Below, piece after piece: positions 1-8,561 of a stretch of 39,144 nt of DNA (the stretch's first letter is position 1; each line of letters opens with the position of its first letter). The stretch comes from JBJELF01 sp051879015 (GTDB lineage: Bacteria; Bacillota; Clostridia; Lachnospirales; Lachnospiraceae), in assembly GCA_051879015.1 (NCBI GenBank), contig JBJELF010000123.1, positions 1 to 39,144 on the forward strand, read 5' to 3'. Under the pieces are notes generated by a model. The model was given only the letters and a program-made list of their open reading frames with translations. It was not told the DNA's origin and searched no databases. The translations under genes were made by a program, and so were the position numbers.

Positions 1-8
1 TTAAACAT
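1..8 (-). CDS. Possible start of a gene running off the left edge
   Basis: Reading leftward there is an ATG at position 8 preceded by an AAAGGTG-like ribosome binding site about 7 bases away. A well-formed promoter (77-105) lies upstream in the same direction. Only three codons or fewer are inside the window, so no product can be named. A second in-frame possibility starts at the ATG near position 30. The call rests on the promoter plus ribosome binding site and is tentative. Confidence 0.35.
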
Positions 9-36
9 TTTTTTTCACCTTTACCATCCATACTAA

Positions 37-74
37 AAAGCGTAAAGCTCTTTCTAAAGCGTAAAGCTCTTTCT
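37..74. repeat. Two tandem copies of a 19-bp repeat
   Basis: AAAGCGTAAAGCTCTTTCT occurs twice head-to-tail without a gap (37-55 and 56-74). The pair is framed by the short inverted repeat TACTAAA / TTTAGTA (31-37 and 74-80). It lies directly downstream of the leftward promoter at 77-105, so it would sit in the first part of that transcript. It may be an operator or a leader element; its function is unknown. Confidence 0.8.
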
Positions 75-76
75 TT

Positions 77-105
77 AGTATACCATTTTTCCTAAATTGA
101 TTCAA
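77..105 (-). promoter_or_regulatory. Sigma-A-type promoter reading left
   Basis: On the minus strand: TTGAAT, a 17-bp spacer, then TATACT. The expected transcription start falls inside the 19-bp tandem repeat at 37-74. It would serve the gene beginning at the left edge. Between this promoter and the gltD terminator (roughly 106-267) I see only AT-rich sequence with no convincing gene. Confidence 0.6.
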
Positions 106-267
106 TCACTTTCTGACTATTTTTAGCATCTTATCCAATGTCTTACCAAACATAATTGATCTTATCATACTTTTTTTTGAATTTTTATTCATGTCAAAAT
201 AGCATCCTTTTTTTGTCAAATTTACGGTCGGTATCATCTCTTTTTCTTGATTTTTATTTTGCATTTA

Positions 268-308
268 AAAAGGATGCACGGTTCCTCAAACAATCCGTGC
301 ATCCTTTT
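268..308 (-). terminator. Terminator of gltBD
   Basis: A 14-bp perfect stem (AAAAGGATGCACGG / CCGTGCATCCTTTT) with a 13-base loop starts about 8 bases after the gltD stop. On the minus strand it ends in a T run, as an intrinsic terminator should. Confidence 0.85.
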
Positions 309-315
309 CCTCTTT

Positions 316-1800
316 TTATAGATTGGTATATCCCATCAATCGTTCATCCACCTGTCTGGCAGCTTCGCGTCCCTCGCGAATCGCCCAGACGACTAATGAC
401 TGTCCACGATGCATATCACCTGCAACGAAAACCTTTGGTACATTGGTGGCATAACTTCCTGCTGCAGTCTTGACATTGCTGCGGGCATTCACTTCCACAC
501 CAAAAGCATCCGTCACATAGCTTTGACTGCCCAAAAATCCTGCAGCAATCAGCACCAACTCTGCTTCCAGCTCAAACTCACTGCCCTCAATTGGCACCAT
601 CATCATGCGGCCAGTCTCCTCATTTTTCTTGGATTCCAGCTTCACACAAATCAACTTTACCAGATTTCCGTTTTCATCACGGACAAACTCCTTGACAGTG
701 GTCTGATAAATTCTTGGGTCATGACCAAATACCGCAATAGCTTCCTCCTGACCGTAATCTGTCTTGCAGACTCTCGGCCATTCTGGCCAGCTGTTGTTTG
801 CACTGCGGCAGTCTGGCAGTTTCGGCATCATTTCCAACTGTACCACCGACGCACAGCCGTGACGAATGGAAGTACCCACACAGTCATTTCCAGTATCTCC
901 GCCACCGATTACTACCACATGTTTATCCTTGGCGGAAATATAGTTTCCATCCTCTAAGTTGGAGTCTAATAGACTCTTGGTGGTCGCCTTCAGAAAATCA
1001 ACTGCAAAGTAAACACCGCTGCCATCTCTTCCGGGAGCCTGAATGTCTCTCGGATTGGAGGCACCGCAGGCTAAAATCACGCTGTCATGCTCCTGCATAA
1101 TCTGCTCTGCCGAATAATTGTCTCCTACATTGGCGTTCGTCACAAACTTGACTCCTTCCTGCTTCATCAAGTTGACACGACGGTCAATCACATGCTTTTC
1201 CAACTTCATGTTTGGAATACCATACATCAATAGTCCACCGATACGGTCGCTTCTCTCATAAACAGTCACTTCATGACCGCGGCGGTTTAACATCATCGCG
1301 GCTGCCAAACCCGACGGACCAGAGCCGACAATTGCTACCGACTTACCTGTTCTCACACTTGGAATTTCTGGCTGTACCAACCCTTCCTCAAACGCATTTT
1401 CAACAAGTGCCATTTCGTTGGCCTTGGTGGTGACTGGCTCACCGCTCAAGTTGCAGGTGCAGGCAGCCTCACAGAGAGCCGGACAGACACGGCCTGTAAA
1501 TTCTGGAAAACAATTGGTCACCTGCAGTCTCTGATAAGCCAGATTCCAGTTCCCTGTATACAACAAATCATTCCACTCGGGAATCAGATTGTTGAGCGGA
1601 CATCCCGAAGTCATTCCCTTGATGGAGATACCTGCCTGACAGAAAGGTACTCCACAGTCCATACAGCGAGCTCCCTGAATCTCTCTTTCTTCCTTTGTTA
1701 ATGTATCGTGAAACTCATTAAAATGGTGAATTCTGTTCTCAGGTGAAGTAGCAGGACAGTTTTCACGCTCATAATCCATAAATCCTGTTGGTTTTCCCAT
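316..1800 (-). CDS. gltD: Glutamate synthase (NADPH) small subunit
   Basis: This is the electron-input subunit of glutamate synthase. It passes electrons from NAD(P)H through FAD and Fe-S clusters to the large subunit, where glutamine and 2-oxoglutarate become two glutamates. The 494-residue length is normal. Cysteines of the N-terminal Fe-S domain are visible (CMDCGVPFC at 46-54, C67, and a second group at 97-116). The FAD-binding motif GSGPSG is at about 159-164 and a second dinucleotide fold (VVVIGGGDTGND) at about 295-306. It starts 16 bases after the gltB stop behind TAGGAGG, so the two are co-transcribed. Pyridine-nucleotide preference cannot be decided by eye, and paralogous Fe-S oxidoreductases share this fold, but the gltB neighbour settles the name. 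Confidence 0.95.
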   Translation of the reverse strand: MGKPTGFMDYERENCPATSPENRIHHFNEFHDTLTKEEREIQGARCMDCGVPFCQAGISIKGMTSGCPLNNLIPEWNDLLYTGNWNLAYQRLQVTNCFPEFTGRVCPALCEAACTCNLSGEPVTTKANEMALVENAFEEGLVQPEIPSVRTGKSVAIVGSGPSGLAAAMMLNRRGHEVTVYERSDRIGGLLMYGIPNMKLEKHVIDRRVNLMKQEGVKFVTNANVGDNYSAEQIMQEHDSVILACGASNPRDIQAPGRDGSGVYFAVDFLKATTKSLLDSNLEDGNYISAKDKHVVVIGGGDTGNDCVGTSIRHGCASVVQLEMMPKLPDCRSANNSWPEWPRVCKTDYGQEEAIAVFGHDPRIYQTTVKEFVRDENGNLVKLICVKLESKKNEETGRMMMVPIEGSEFELEAELVLIAAGFLGSQSYVTDAFGVEVNARSNVKTAAGSYATNVPKVFVAGDMHRGQSLVVWAIREGREAARQVDERLMGYTNL

Positions 1801-1816
1801 GTTCTTTTCCTCCTAC

Positions 1817-4800
1817 TTAATTTCTGCTCGCATAAAATGCCTCAATGGTTGCCTGCTCACTGTTGAGACCTTTCTCTTCCATCTGTACAATCATATTCTG
1901 CATACGCTTATACTCATGAGGAATAATCTTCTTAAACTTCGGTAAATACTCACTAAAGTTATCCAGTATCTTCTTGCCCTTTTCGGAATTGGTGTAGTTG
2001 ACATGCTCCTGAATCATTTCTTTTAATTCCTGCACATCATATTTATTGGTAATTTCTTCCACACCAACCATCGACTTATTTAACTTGGTGTACAGCTCAC
2101 TGTGTTCATCCAAAACATAAGCAATACCACCACTCATACCAGCTGCAAAATTCTTTCCTGTGGAGCCAAGAATAACGACACGACCGCCTGTCATGTACTC
2201 ACATCCATGGTCACCCACACCTTCCACAACTGCAGTGGCACCAGAATTTCTGACACAGAAACGCTCACCAGCCACACCATTAATGTAAGCCTCTCCACTG
2301 GTTGCACCATAAAGTGCCACGTTTCCTATAATAATATTTTCCTCTGCTTTAAACGATACAGACTTTGGAGGATAAACCACCAGCTTACCGCCAGACAAGC
2401 CTTTTCCGAAATAGTCATTGGAATCTCCCACCAACTCCAAGGTAAGTCCCTTTGGAATGAAGGCACCGAAGCTCTGTCCGCCGCTTCCATTACATTTGAT
2501 AGTAAAGGTATCTTCCGCCAAGCTTTCTCCATGAAGACGGGTAATTTCTGCGCCGAAAATAGTTCCCAAGGTACGATCCACATTGGAGACGTCAATCTCC
2601 ATACTCTTCTTCTGTCCCTTTGCCAATGGAGCCTTCAGCTTGCTCAATAAAATTTTCTCATCAATAGTCTTTTCCAGTGCAAAATCAAAGGTATTCTTAT
2701 GATGATAGCCTGCCAGCGGCTGACCGACATATGGATTTTCCAAAATACGGGACAAATCAATCTTGTTCGCTCTCTGATTTGCAAAATCTTTTCTCTGAAT
2801 CAACAAATCAGTACGCCCAACCACTTCGTCAATCGTACGCAGTCCCAATTTCGCCATGTACTCACGCAATTCCTGCGCTACAAAGTACATAAAATTCACC
2901 ACATACTCTGGCTTTCCAGTGAAACGCTTTCTCAGTTCTGGATTCTGAGTTGCTACACCCACTGGACAGGTATCCAAGTTGCAGACACGCATCATCACGC
3001 ATCCCATAGTTACTAACGGAGCAGTCGCAAAACCAAATTCCTCCGCACCGAGCATCGCTGCTACCAAGACATCACGACCATTCATCAGCTTACCGTCTGT
3101 CTCTAGGATAACCTTGTCACGCAAATCATTCATAATCAATGTCTGATGCGCTTCTGCCAATCCTAATTCCCATGGAAGACCTGCATTATAGATAGAGTTT
3201 CTTGGAGCCGCACCTGTACCTCCATCATAGCCTGAAATCAAAATGACCTGAGCTCCTGCCTTAGCTACACCGGCTGCGACAGTACCGACACCAGCTTCAG
3301 AAACCAGCTTAACGGAAATTCTTGCCTTGGTATTTGAATTCTTTAAATCATAAATCAACTGTGCCAAATCCTCAATGGAATAAATATCATGATGAGGCGG
3401 TGGAGAAATCAATGCAACTCCAGGGGTGGAGTATCTGGTTTTTGCAATCCAAGGATATACCTTGCCGCCAGGCAAATGTCCGCCCTCACCTGGTTTTGCT
3501 CCCTGTGCCATCTTAATCTGAATTTCGTCTGCACTGACTAAATATTGAGAAGTTACACCGAAACGCCCCGATGCCACCTGCTTAATAGCTGAGCAGCGAT
3601 TCGGCTGTCCCTTCACTACATTCAGACGCTCCGGACGCTCACCACCCTCACCAGAATTGGAACGACCGCCAATACGGTTCATAGCAATTGCCAAGGTCTC
3701 ATGGGCTTCCTGAGAAATGGAACCGTAGGACATAGCACCCGTCTTAAATCTCTTAACAATCGATTCTACACTCTCCACTTCCTCAATATCAATTCCGCCA
3801 TTCTCCGGGTACTTAAAATCAAACAAACATCTCAGATTTCTTGCATTGTCTTCCTGATAAACATGGCTGGAATACTCCTTGTACTCCTCATAATTTCCTG
3901 TACGGGTTGCTTCCTGAAGCAGATGAATGGTCACTGGATTATACAGATGTTCCTCACGACCAGAACGAGATTTATGGCTTCCCACACTGTCCAATGTCAA
4001 ATCAACATTCAATCCCAATGGGTCAAAAGCCTTTGAATGAAGAATGTCGACATCATCTGCGATTTCCTTCAAACCAATTCCCTCGATACGACTTACTGTA
4101 TTGGTAAAATACTTATTTACCACATCCGAATTTAAACCAATCGCCTCAAAAATTTTAGAACCCTGATAGGACTGAATCGTAGAAATACCCATCTTGGAAG
4201 CAATTTTTACAATACCATTGATGACTGCCTTATTGTAATCATCCACTGCTGCATAGTAATCCTTCGCCAACATATCGTTGTCAATCAAGAATCCAATGGA
4301 CTCATGTGCCAGATATGGATTGACCGCTGTCGCACCATAACCCAAAATAGTGGCAAAATGATGAACTTCTCTTGGCTCTCCTGATTCCAGAATAATGGAA
4401 ATGGAAGTTTTTTTCTTGGTCTCAACCAAATGCTGATTTAAAGATGCCACTGCCAACAAAGATGGAATCGGCACATGATTTTCATCAATGCCTCGGTCCG
4501 ATAAAATAATAATATTGGCACCATCACGGTGAACACGGTCTACCTCCACAAACAAATGATTGATGGCACGAGCCAAAGATGTATTTTTATAATAAACAAT
4601 CGGAACAACTGCCACCTTAAATCCATCCACCTTCATATTTTTGATACGAAGCAAATCGGTATTCGTCAAAATTGGATTGTCTACACGGAGCATCTTGCAG
4701 TTTTCTGCCGATTCCTCCAGCAAGTTTCCATCTGAACCGATATACACATTGGTGGCAGTAACAATTTCCTCACGAATCGCATCGATTGGCGGATTTGTTA

Positions 4801-6364
4801 CCTGTGCAAAATTTTGCTTAAAGTAGTTAAACAATGGCTGATGCTCTTTTGACAGCACAGCTAATGGACTGTCAGCACCCATAGCAGAAATTGGCTCGGA
4901 GCCATTGAGTGCCATCGGCAAAATCATCGTGCGCAGCTGCTCATAAGTAAATCCATAAGTCTTCATGATACGGAGCAAACTCTTGGTATCATGCTTTTCT
5001 ACTTTTTTGTTTGGAATCTTTAAATCTTTCAGACGAATCAGCTTGGAATCCAACCACTCACCGTACGGCTGTCTGGAAGCATAATAATTTTTTAATTCCT
5101 CATCATTTACCAATTCGCCTTTCACAGTATCAACCAAAAGCATACGACCTGGTCTTAAACGCTCTTTCTTGACGATGCGGCTCTGGTCAATATCGATAGC
5201 TCCGACCTCAGAAGACAAAATCATCTGACTATCCGAAGTAATATAATATCTGGACGGACGCAGACCATTACGGTCAAGGACAGCACCCATCACATCTCCA
5301 TCAGAGAACAGAATCGAAGCAGGTCCATCCCAAGGTTCCATCATAGTTGCATAATATTGGTAGAAATCCTTTTTCTTCTGAGACATTCCTTTATCATTTA
5401 CCCAAGGCTCTGGAATGGTAATCATAACGGCCAATGGAAGAGGCATACCGCTCATAACCATGAACTCCAATGCATTGTCTAACATAGCCGAGTCAGAACC
5501 TTCCGCATTGATAACCGGCACAATTTTATACATTTCATTCTTCAGAAGTTTTGAATCCATCGTCTCCTCTCTGGCAGTCATCTTATCCACATTACCGCGA
5601 ATGGTATTAATCTCACCATTATGTACGATAAAACGATTTGGATGGGCACGCTGCCAGCTCGGTGTCGTATTGGTACTAAACCTGGAATGAACCATTGCAA
5701 TAGCCGACTCAAAATCAGGATCCTGCAAATCATTATAAAACATTCTCAATTCCTTGACCAAAAACATCCCTTTATAGACGATTGTACGGCTTGACAGAGA
5801 AACTACGTAGGTATCGTCGTTGGACTGTTCAAACACTCGTCTTGCAATATACAATTTATTATCAAACGGCAAACCTTTTTCTACTTTTCTTGGCTTTTCA
5901 ATAAAACACTGCATGATATAAGGCATACAGTCAACGGCTTTTTTACCCAAAATATCGGCATTTGTCGGCACTTTTCTCCAACCTAAAAATTTTAATCCTT
6001 CTTTTTCCACGATAATCTCAAACATCTTCATCGCCTGACGACGTTTCAGCTCATCTTGTGGCAGGAAAAACATACCCACACCATACTCTCTCAAATCGCC
6101 CAGCTTAATTCCCAACTTGGCGCATTCCTTCTTGAAAAATTTATGTGGAACCTGTGTCAAAATACCGACACCATCACCCGTCTTTCCCTCTGCATCCTTA
6201 CCAGCACGATGCTCAAGATTTTCTACGATGCTTAACGCATCGGCAACTGTCTGATGAGTACGCACACCCTTAATGTTAACAACAGCACCGATACCACAGT
6301 TATCATGCTCAAAACTAGGATCATAAAGACCAGGCAAAACTTTTTCTTGCTGTAATTCTTTCAT
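1817..6364 (-). CDS. gltB: Glutamate synthase large subunit
   Basis: Large subunit of glutamate synthase, about 1515 residues, the usual size. The N-terminal class-II glutamine amidotransferase domain begins at Cys23 in FEHDNCGIG. Cys23 should become the N-terminal nucleophile after removal of a short propeptide. A central domain follows, then the FMN-binding synthase domain with the 3Fe-4S ligand motif CNLDTCPVG near residue 1125, and a C-terminal GXGXG beta-helix (GLSGGKLVVYPP). I chose the ATG at 6364, with GGTGA 5 bases upstream. A GTG at 6373 has an equally good or better site (AAGGAAAGG, 6 bases away) and would add three residues. It has its own promoter and CodY-like boxes upstream and is followed by gltD. 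Confidence 0.95.
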   Translation of the reverse strand: MKELQQEKVLPGLYDPSFEHDNCGIGAVVNIKGVRTHQTVADALSIVENLEHRAGKDAEGKTGDGVGILTQVPHKFFKKECAKLGIKLGDLREYGVGMFFLPQDELKRRQAMKMFEIIVEKEGLKFLGWRKVPTNADILGKKAVDCMPYIMQCFIEKPRKVEKGLPFDNKLYIARRVFEQSNDDTYVVSLSSRTIVYKGMFLVKELRMFYNDLQDPDFESAIAMVHSRFSTNTTPSWQRAHPNRFIVHNGEINTIRGNVDKMTAREETMDSKLLKNEMYKIVPVINAEGSDSAMLDNALEFMVMSGMPLPLAVMITIPEPWVNDKGMSQKKKDFYQYYATMMEPWDGPASILFSDGDVMGAVLDRNGLRPSRYYITSDSQMILSSEVGAIDIDQSRIVKKERLRPGRMLLVDTVKGELVNDEELKNYYASRQPYGEWLDSKLIRLKDLKIPNKKVEKHDTKSLLRIMKTYGFTYEQLRTMILPMALNGSEPISAMGADSPLAVLSKEHQPLFNYFKQNFAQVTNPPIDAIREEIVTATNVYIGSDGNLLEESAENCKMLRVDNPILTNTDLLRIKNMKVDGFKVAVVPIVYYKNTSLARAINHLFVEVDRVHRDGANIIILSDRGIDENHVPIPSLLAVASLNQHLVETKKKTSISIILESGEPREVHHFATILGYGATAVNPYLAHESIGFLIDNDMLAKDYYAAVDDYNKAVINGIVKIASKMGISTIQSYQGSKIFEAIGLNSDVVNKYFTNTVSRIEGIGLKEIADDVDILHSKAFDPLGLNVDLTLDSVGSHKSRSGREEHLYNPVTIHLLQEATRTGNYEEYKEYSSHVYQEDNARNLRCLFDFKYPENGGIDIEEVESVESIVKRFKTGAMSYGSISQEAHETLAIAMNRIGGRSNSGEGGERPERLNVVKGQPNRCSAIKQVASGRFGVTSQYLVSADEIQIKMAQGAKPGEGGHLPGGKVYPWIAKTRYSTPGVALISPPPHHDIYSIEDLAQLIYDLKNSNTKARISVKLVSEAGVGTVAAGVAKAGAQVILISGYDGGTGAAPRNSIYNAGLPWELGLAEAHQTLIMNDLRDKVILETDGKLMNGRDVLVAAMLGAEEFGFATAPLVTMGCVMMRVCNLDTCPVGVATQNPELRKRFTGKPEYVVNFMYFVAQELREYMAKLGLRTIDEVVGRTDLLIQRKDFANQRANKIDLSRILENPYVGQPLAGYHHKNTFDFALEKTIDEKILLSKLKAPLAKGQKKSMEIDVSNVDRTLGTIFGAEITRLHGESLAEDTFTIKCNGSGGQSFGAFIPKGLTLELVGDSNDYFGKGLSGGKLVVYPPKSVSFKAEENIIIGNVALYGATSGEAYINGVAGERFCVRNSGATAVVEGVGDHGCEYMTGGRVVILGSTGKNFAAGMSGGIAYVLDEHSELYTKLNKSMVGVEEITNKYDVQELKEMIQEHVNYTNSEKGKKILDNFSEYLPKFKKIIPHEYKRMQNMIVQMEEKGLNSEQATIEAFYASRN

Positions 6365-6455
6365 ATGTTTCACCGTTTTCCTTTCCTTTATCTTAAATAT
6401 ATGTCCTCTCTCACTTGTAATAGCACTGCTTACGGGAAGCTGTACCATCGGTGTT

Positions 6456-6484
6456 ACTATACTACACAGAACTTTCTTTGTAAA
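6456..6484 (-). promoter_or_regulatory. gltB promoter
   Basis: On the minus strand: TTTACA, 17-bp spacer, TATAGT, about 90 bases upstream of the gltB start. The CodY-like direct repeats lie just upstream of the -35 box. Confidence 0.6.
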
Positions 6485-6499
6485 TATAAAAAATATTCC

Positions 6500-6555
6500 A
6501 AATTTTCTGATTATTTGATAATTTTGTTTTTTTTATATAAATTTTCTGATTATTT
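6500..6555. promoter_or_regulatory. Two CodY-like boxes (17-bp direct repeat) upstream of gltB
   Basis: The 17-mer AAATTTTCTGATTATTT occurs at 6500-6516 and 6539-6555. Compared with the published CodY consensus AATTTTCWGAAAATT, each copy matches 13 of 15 positions by my count. They lie just upstream of the gltB promoter, so CodY control in response to branched-chain amino acids and GTP is plausible. The rest of 6374-6729 is very AT-rich and shows no gene. Confidence 0.5.
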
Positions 6556-6729
6556 CATTCTTATTCTCTTTATTTTACTTTATATATCAAAATTTTTATT
6601 ACAATTTCAACATTAATCTCCAGCACAAAATTGTTTTGTTCTCGTTTTGTCTCCATCAAAAAGTACGGATGGCAGAGCAAATCATACCTATTTTGCCCCC
6701 AAAGACCCCCTCCTAAAAATTTTTTTTAG

Positions 6730-6784
6730 AAAGTACTTGTCATCTAGTTTTAAAAACTATATAATGATAACTATCATGTACTTT
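6730..6784. promoter_or_regulatory. Promoter of the DUF1836 gene overlapped by nested palindromes
   Basis: The plus-strand promoter is TTGTCA (6737-6742), a 17-bp spacer, and TATAAT (6760-6765). The spacer holds the perfect palindrome TAGTTTT-A-AAAACTA (6745-6759). Directly after the -10 box is ATGATA-AC-TATCAT (6764-6777). An outer inverted repeat AAAGTAC / GTACTTT (6730-6736 and 6778-6784) encloses both. Such symmetry usually marks a repressor operator, and self-regulation by the downstream protein is possible. Confidence 0.6.
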
Positions 6785-6799
6785 TGGAGGTTAATATTG

Positions 6800-7399
6800 A
6801 TGACTGATGAATATTTTGAAGAACTATGCAAAAAAATATCTTCCACGAATTACATTAAATCAAAAGATATCCCAAATATTGACTTATACATGGATCAGGT
6901 CACCACATTCATGGAGCAGCAGCTCGCTTCCCACCGTCGCTATGAGCAGGACAAGATTTTAACTAAGACTATGATCAATAATTACACCAAAAATAAACTC
7001 CTGCCTCCTCCTGAGAAGAAAAAGTACTCCAAGGATCATCTTATCCTGTTGACATTGATTTACTATTATAAGAATTTTTTGAGTATTGACGATATTCATA
7101 CGCTGCTTGAGCCGCTGTCCCAACAATATTTTGGTGACAGTGATACAGAGAAAAGCCTGGATTTGACTAAGATTTATGAGACACTCTTCTCCTATGAGCC
7201 ACAGCAGCTGGAGATGGTAATGAAAGGTATCCATGAAACACGGGAAATGTCGAAAACTGCCTTTGCTGACCTGCCGGATGATCAGCGCGATGAACTGCAG
7301 CAGCTGACATTTGTATCCCAGCTCAGTTTGGATGTCTATCTGAAAAAGATGATGATTGAACAAATCATCGATGACATGAAATCCAAAAATCAAGAGTGA
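6800..7399 (+). CDS. DUF1836 family protein, putative DNA-binding regulator
   Basis: A 199-residue soluble protein of the DUF1836 family, common in clostridia. The segment at about 50-80 (LTKTMINNYTKNKLLPPPEKKKY and following) resembles the MerR-type winged helix-turn-helix, where a helix is followed by a basic LPPP turn. The rest is helical. The start at 6800 is set by GGAGG nine bases upstream; a longer reading frame back to 6647 has no ribosome binding site and would run through the promoter. The gene stands alone, divergent from gltB, with palindromes over its promoter. Its stop codon lies inside the first arm of the following hairpin. DNA binding is inference from the family; no target is known. 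Confidence 0.8.
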   Translation: MTDEYFEELCKKISSTNYIKSKDIPNIDLYMDQVTTFMEQQLASHRRYEQDKILTKTMINNYTKNKLLPPPEKKKYSKDHLILLTLIYYYKNFLSIDDIHTLLEPLSQQYFGDSDTEKSLDLTKIYETLFSYEPQQLEMVMKGIHETREMSKTAFADLPDDQRDELQQLTFVSQLSLDVYLKKMMIEQIIDDMKSKNQE

Positions 7400-7433
7400 G
7401 CTATCCTGTTTATCAAAACAGAATAGCTCACTC
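7394..7433. terminator. Hairpin at the end of the DUF1836 gene
   Basis: GAGTGAGCTAT (7394-7404) pairs with ATAGCTCACTC (7423-7433), and an inner CTGTTT/AAACAG extends the stem. The DUF1836 stop codon (7397-7399) is inside the left arm. The tail after the stem is not a clean T run, so termination strength is uncertain. Confidence 0.6.
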
Positions 7434-7440
7434 TATCACC

Positions 7441-7472
7441 ATTCCTTTCGGCTTATCAAAGCCGAGAGGAAT
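7441..7472. terminator. Second hairpin between convergent genes
   Basis: ATTCCTTTCGGCTT and AAGCCGAGAGGAAT form a 14-base stem with one mismatch and an ATCA loop. It starts eight bases after the previous hairpin and ends two bases before the stop codon of the minus-strand yerC-like gene. It probably terminates one of the two convergent transcripts, although there is no strong T tail on either strand. Confidence 0.55.
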
Positions 7473-7474
7473 GC

Positions 7475-7774
7475 TTAATTTTCATTCTGCTCCTCCAATC
7501 GCTTAAAAGTCATATCATAACCATCGTTGCCAAAATTGAGGGAGCGATTTACACGACTGATCGTCGCCGTGGAGGCTCCTGTCTGCTCAGAAATCTCTGA
7601 GTAAGTACTGCCCTTACGCAGCATACGAGCCACCTCATATCGCTGGGCCATCGCTAAAAGTTCATTGACAGTACAAACATCTTCAAAGTATGCATAGCAT
7701 TCTTCTATCGTTTTTAAAGTCAAAATACTGCGAAACAGCCCATCCACTGCATCTGTCTTTATTTTTTTGCTCAT
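7475..7774 (-). CDS. YerC/YecD family TrpR-related protein
   Basis: A 99-residue protein of the TrpR superfamily, YerC/YecD branch. The helix-turn-helix is visible at about 57-78 (GSTYSEISEQTGASTATISR), typical of this family, and full length is as expected. It probably binds DNA; regulated genes are not deducible here, and unlike E. coli TrpR there is no adjacent trp gene. AAGGGA lies 8 bases upstream of the ATG. The preceding PHP gene ends 31 bases upstream, with a short copy of the window's intergenic repeat (7788-7823) in between. Co-transcription with the PHP gene is likely. Confidence 0.85.
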   Translation of the reverse strand: MSKKIKTDAVDGLFRSILTLKTIEECYAYFEDVCTVNELLAMAQRYEVARMLRKGSTYSEISEQTGASTATISRVNRSLNFGNDGYDMTFKRLEEQNEN

Positions 7775-7787
7775 TTATAGTCCCTTC

Positions 7788-7823
7788 TATATGATGATAT
7801 CAAGGTCAAAACACCTTTTGCCC
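7788..7823. repeat. Intergenic repeat, short form (copy 1)
   Basis: Reads TATATGATGATATC on the plus strand, then AAGGTCAAAACACC and TTTTGCCC. This is the TGATAYC motif followed by the GGTCAAAA / TTTTGNCC imperfect palindrome shared with other sites in the window. It supplies the last codons and the TGA stop of the PHP phosphatase gene. Confidence 0.65.
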
Positions 7824-8561
7824 TCTACATCTTTTATATTTTGAAATGTAAGAATGATACATTTCCAGTGAATGATTTGCCACCAATCGCTCAGGAAACT
7901 TCAATTCTTCCATCAACTGCAATGCCAACTCAAATCGTCCAATCTCATCGTCATAGTGAGCGTCTGTATTGATAATCACAGGCTGCTCATACTCCATACA
8001 CAGACGAAGCATTTCCCGATAGTGCTCCCATGCGCCTTTTCGATAAGCGTTTGGGCGAATCGAACTGCAGTTGACTTCCAACAGCTTTCCATATTTCTTG
8101 GCGGTTGGTACCAAAATATGATAATCTGGAAGAAAACGTCCGTCATCAGGATGTCCTACAATGTCCACCAAAGGATTTTTTAAAATATTTTCATAAGCTT
8201 TGCTGACATACTCAGGCTCTCTCCTGCCTGTATAGCATGGCGGATGAATACTGGCAATCACCACATCCATCTCTGCAATCGTCTCCTCGGGCAAATCCAG
8301 ATTTCCCTCCTCATCCAAAATATTTAACTCCACACCCAACAGTACCTCAATCCCAAATCGTTCTTTCATCTCCTCTCGATTGAGAGCACGATAATTATTG
8401 AAATAATAAATATGACAGCTGCCTGGCATTGCAGGCGCATGCTCTGTAATCGCAATAGCCTCCAATCCCTTCTCTTTTGCCATCCTAATCATCTCTTTTT
8501 GACTATTGTAAGCATGCCCACTTGCCAGAGAATGGGTATGGGAATCCACAACCAACTTCAT
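7806..8561 (-). CDS. PHP-domain phosphatase, YcdX-like
   Basis: A 251-residue metal-dependent phosphoesterase of the PHP superfamily, closest to the YcdX type. Metal ligands are visible: HTH near the start (DSHTHS, residues 6-11), ITEHAP at about 38-43, the glutamate of LLGVELNI at about 75-82, IASIHP around 106-111, IVGHPDDGRF at about 139-148, and NTDAHYD near 200. Substrate is unknown; a phosphorylated metabolite is likely. A GGGAG site lies about 9 bases before the ATG. The last residues (GQKVF) and the stop are encoded inside the short intergenic repeat at 7788-7823, so the C-terminal tail probably came with that element. The gap to xpt (8562-8681) shows only a weak TTCATG / CATGAA inverted repeat. 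Confidence 0.88.
   Translation of the reverse strand: MKLVVDSHTHSLASGHAYNSQKEMIRMAKEKGLEAIAITEHAPAMPGSCHIYYFNNYRALNREEMKERFGIEVLLGVELNILDEEGNLDLPEETIAEMDVVIASIHPPCYTGRREPEYVSKAYENILKNPLVDIVGHPDDGRFLPDYHILVPTAKKYGKLLEVNCSSIRPNAYRKGAWEHYREMLRLCMEYEQPVIINTDAHYDDEIGRFELALQLMEELKFPERLVANHSLEMYHSYISKYKRCRGQKVF

Noticed and set aside
192..240. Possible further repeat copy (TGTCAAAATAGCATCC ... GGTATCATC) near the gltD terminator
   Set aside because: Only the end motif GGTATCATC and a loose core match; the spacing does not fit the other copies, so I left it out.
6959..7393. 144-codon open frame opposite the DUF1836 gene
   Set aside because: Antisense shadow; the plus-strand frame has the family match and ribosome binding site.
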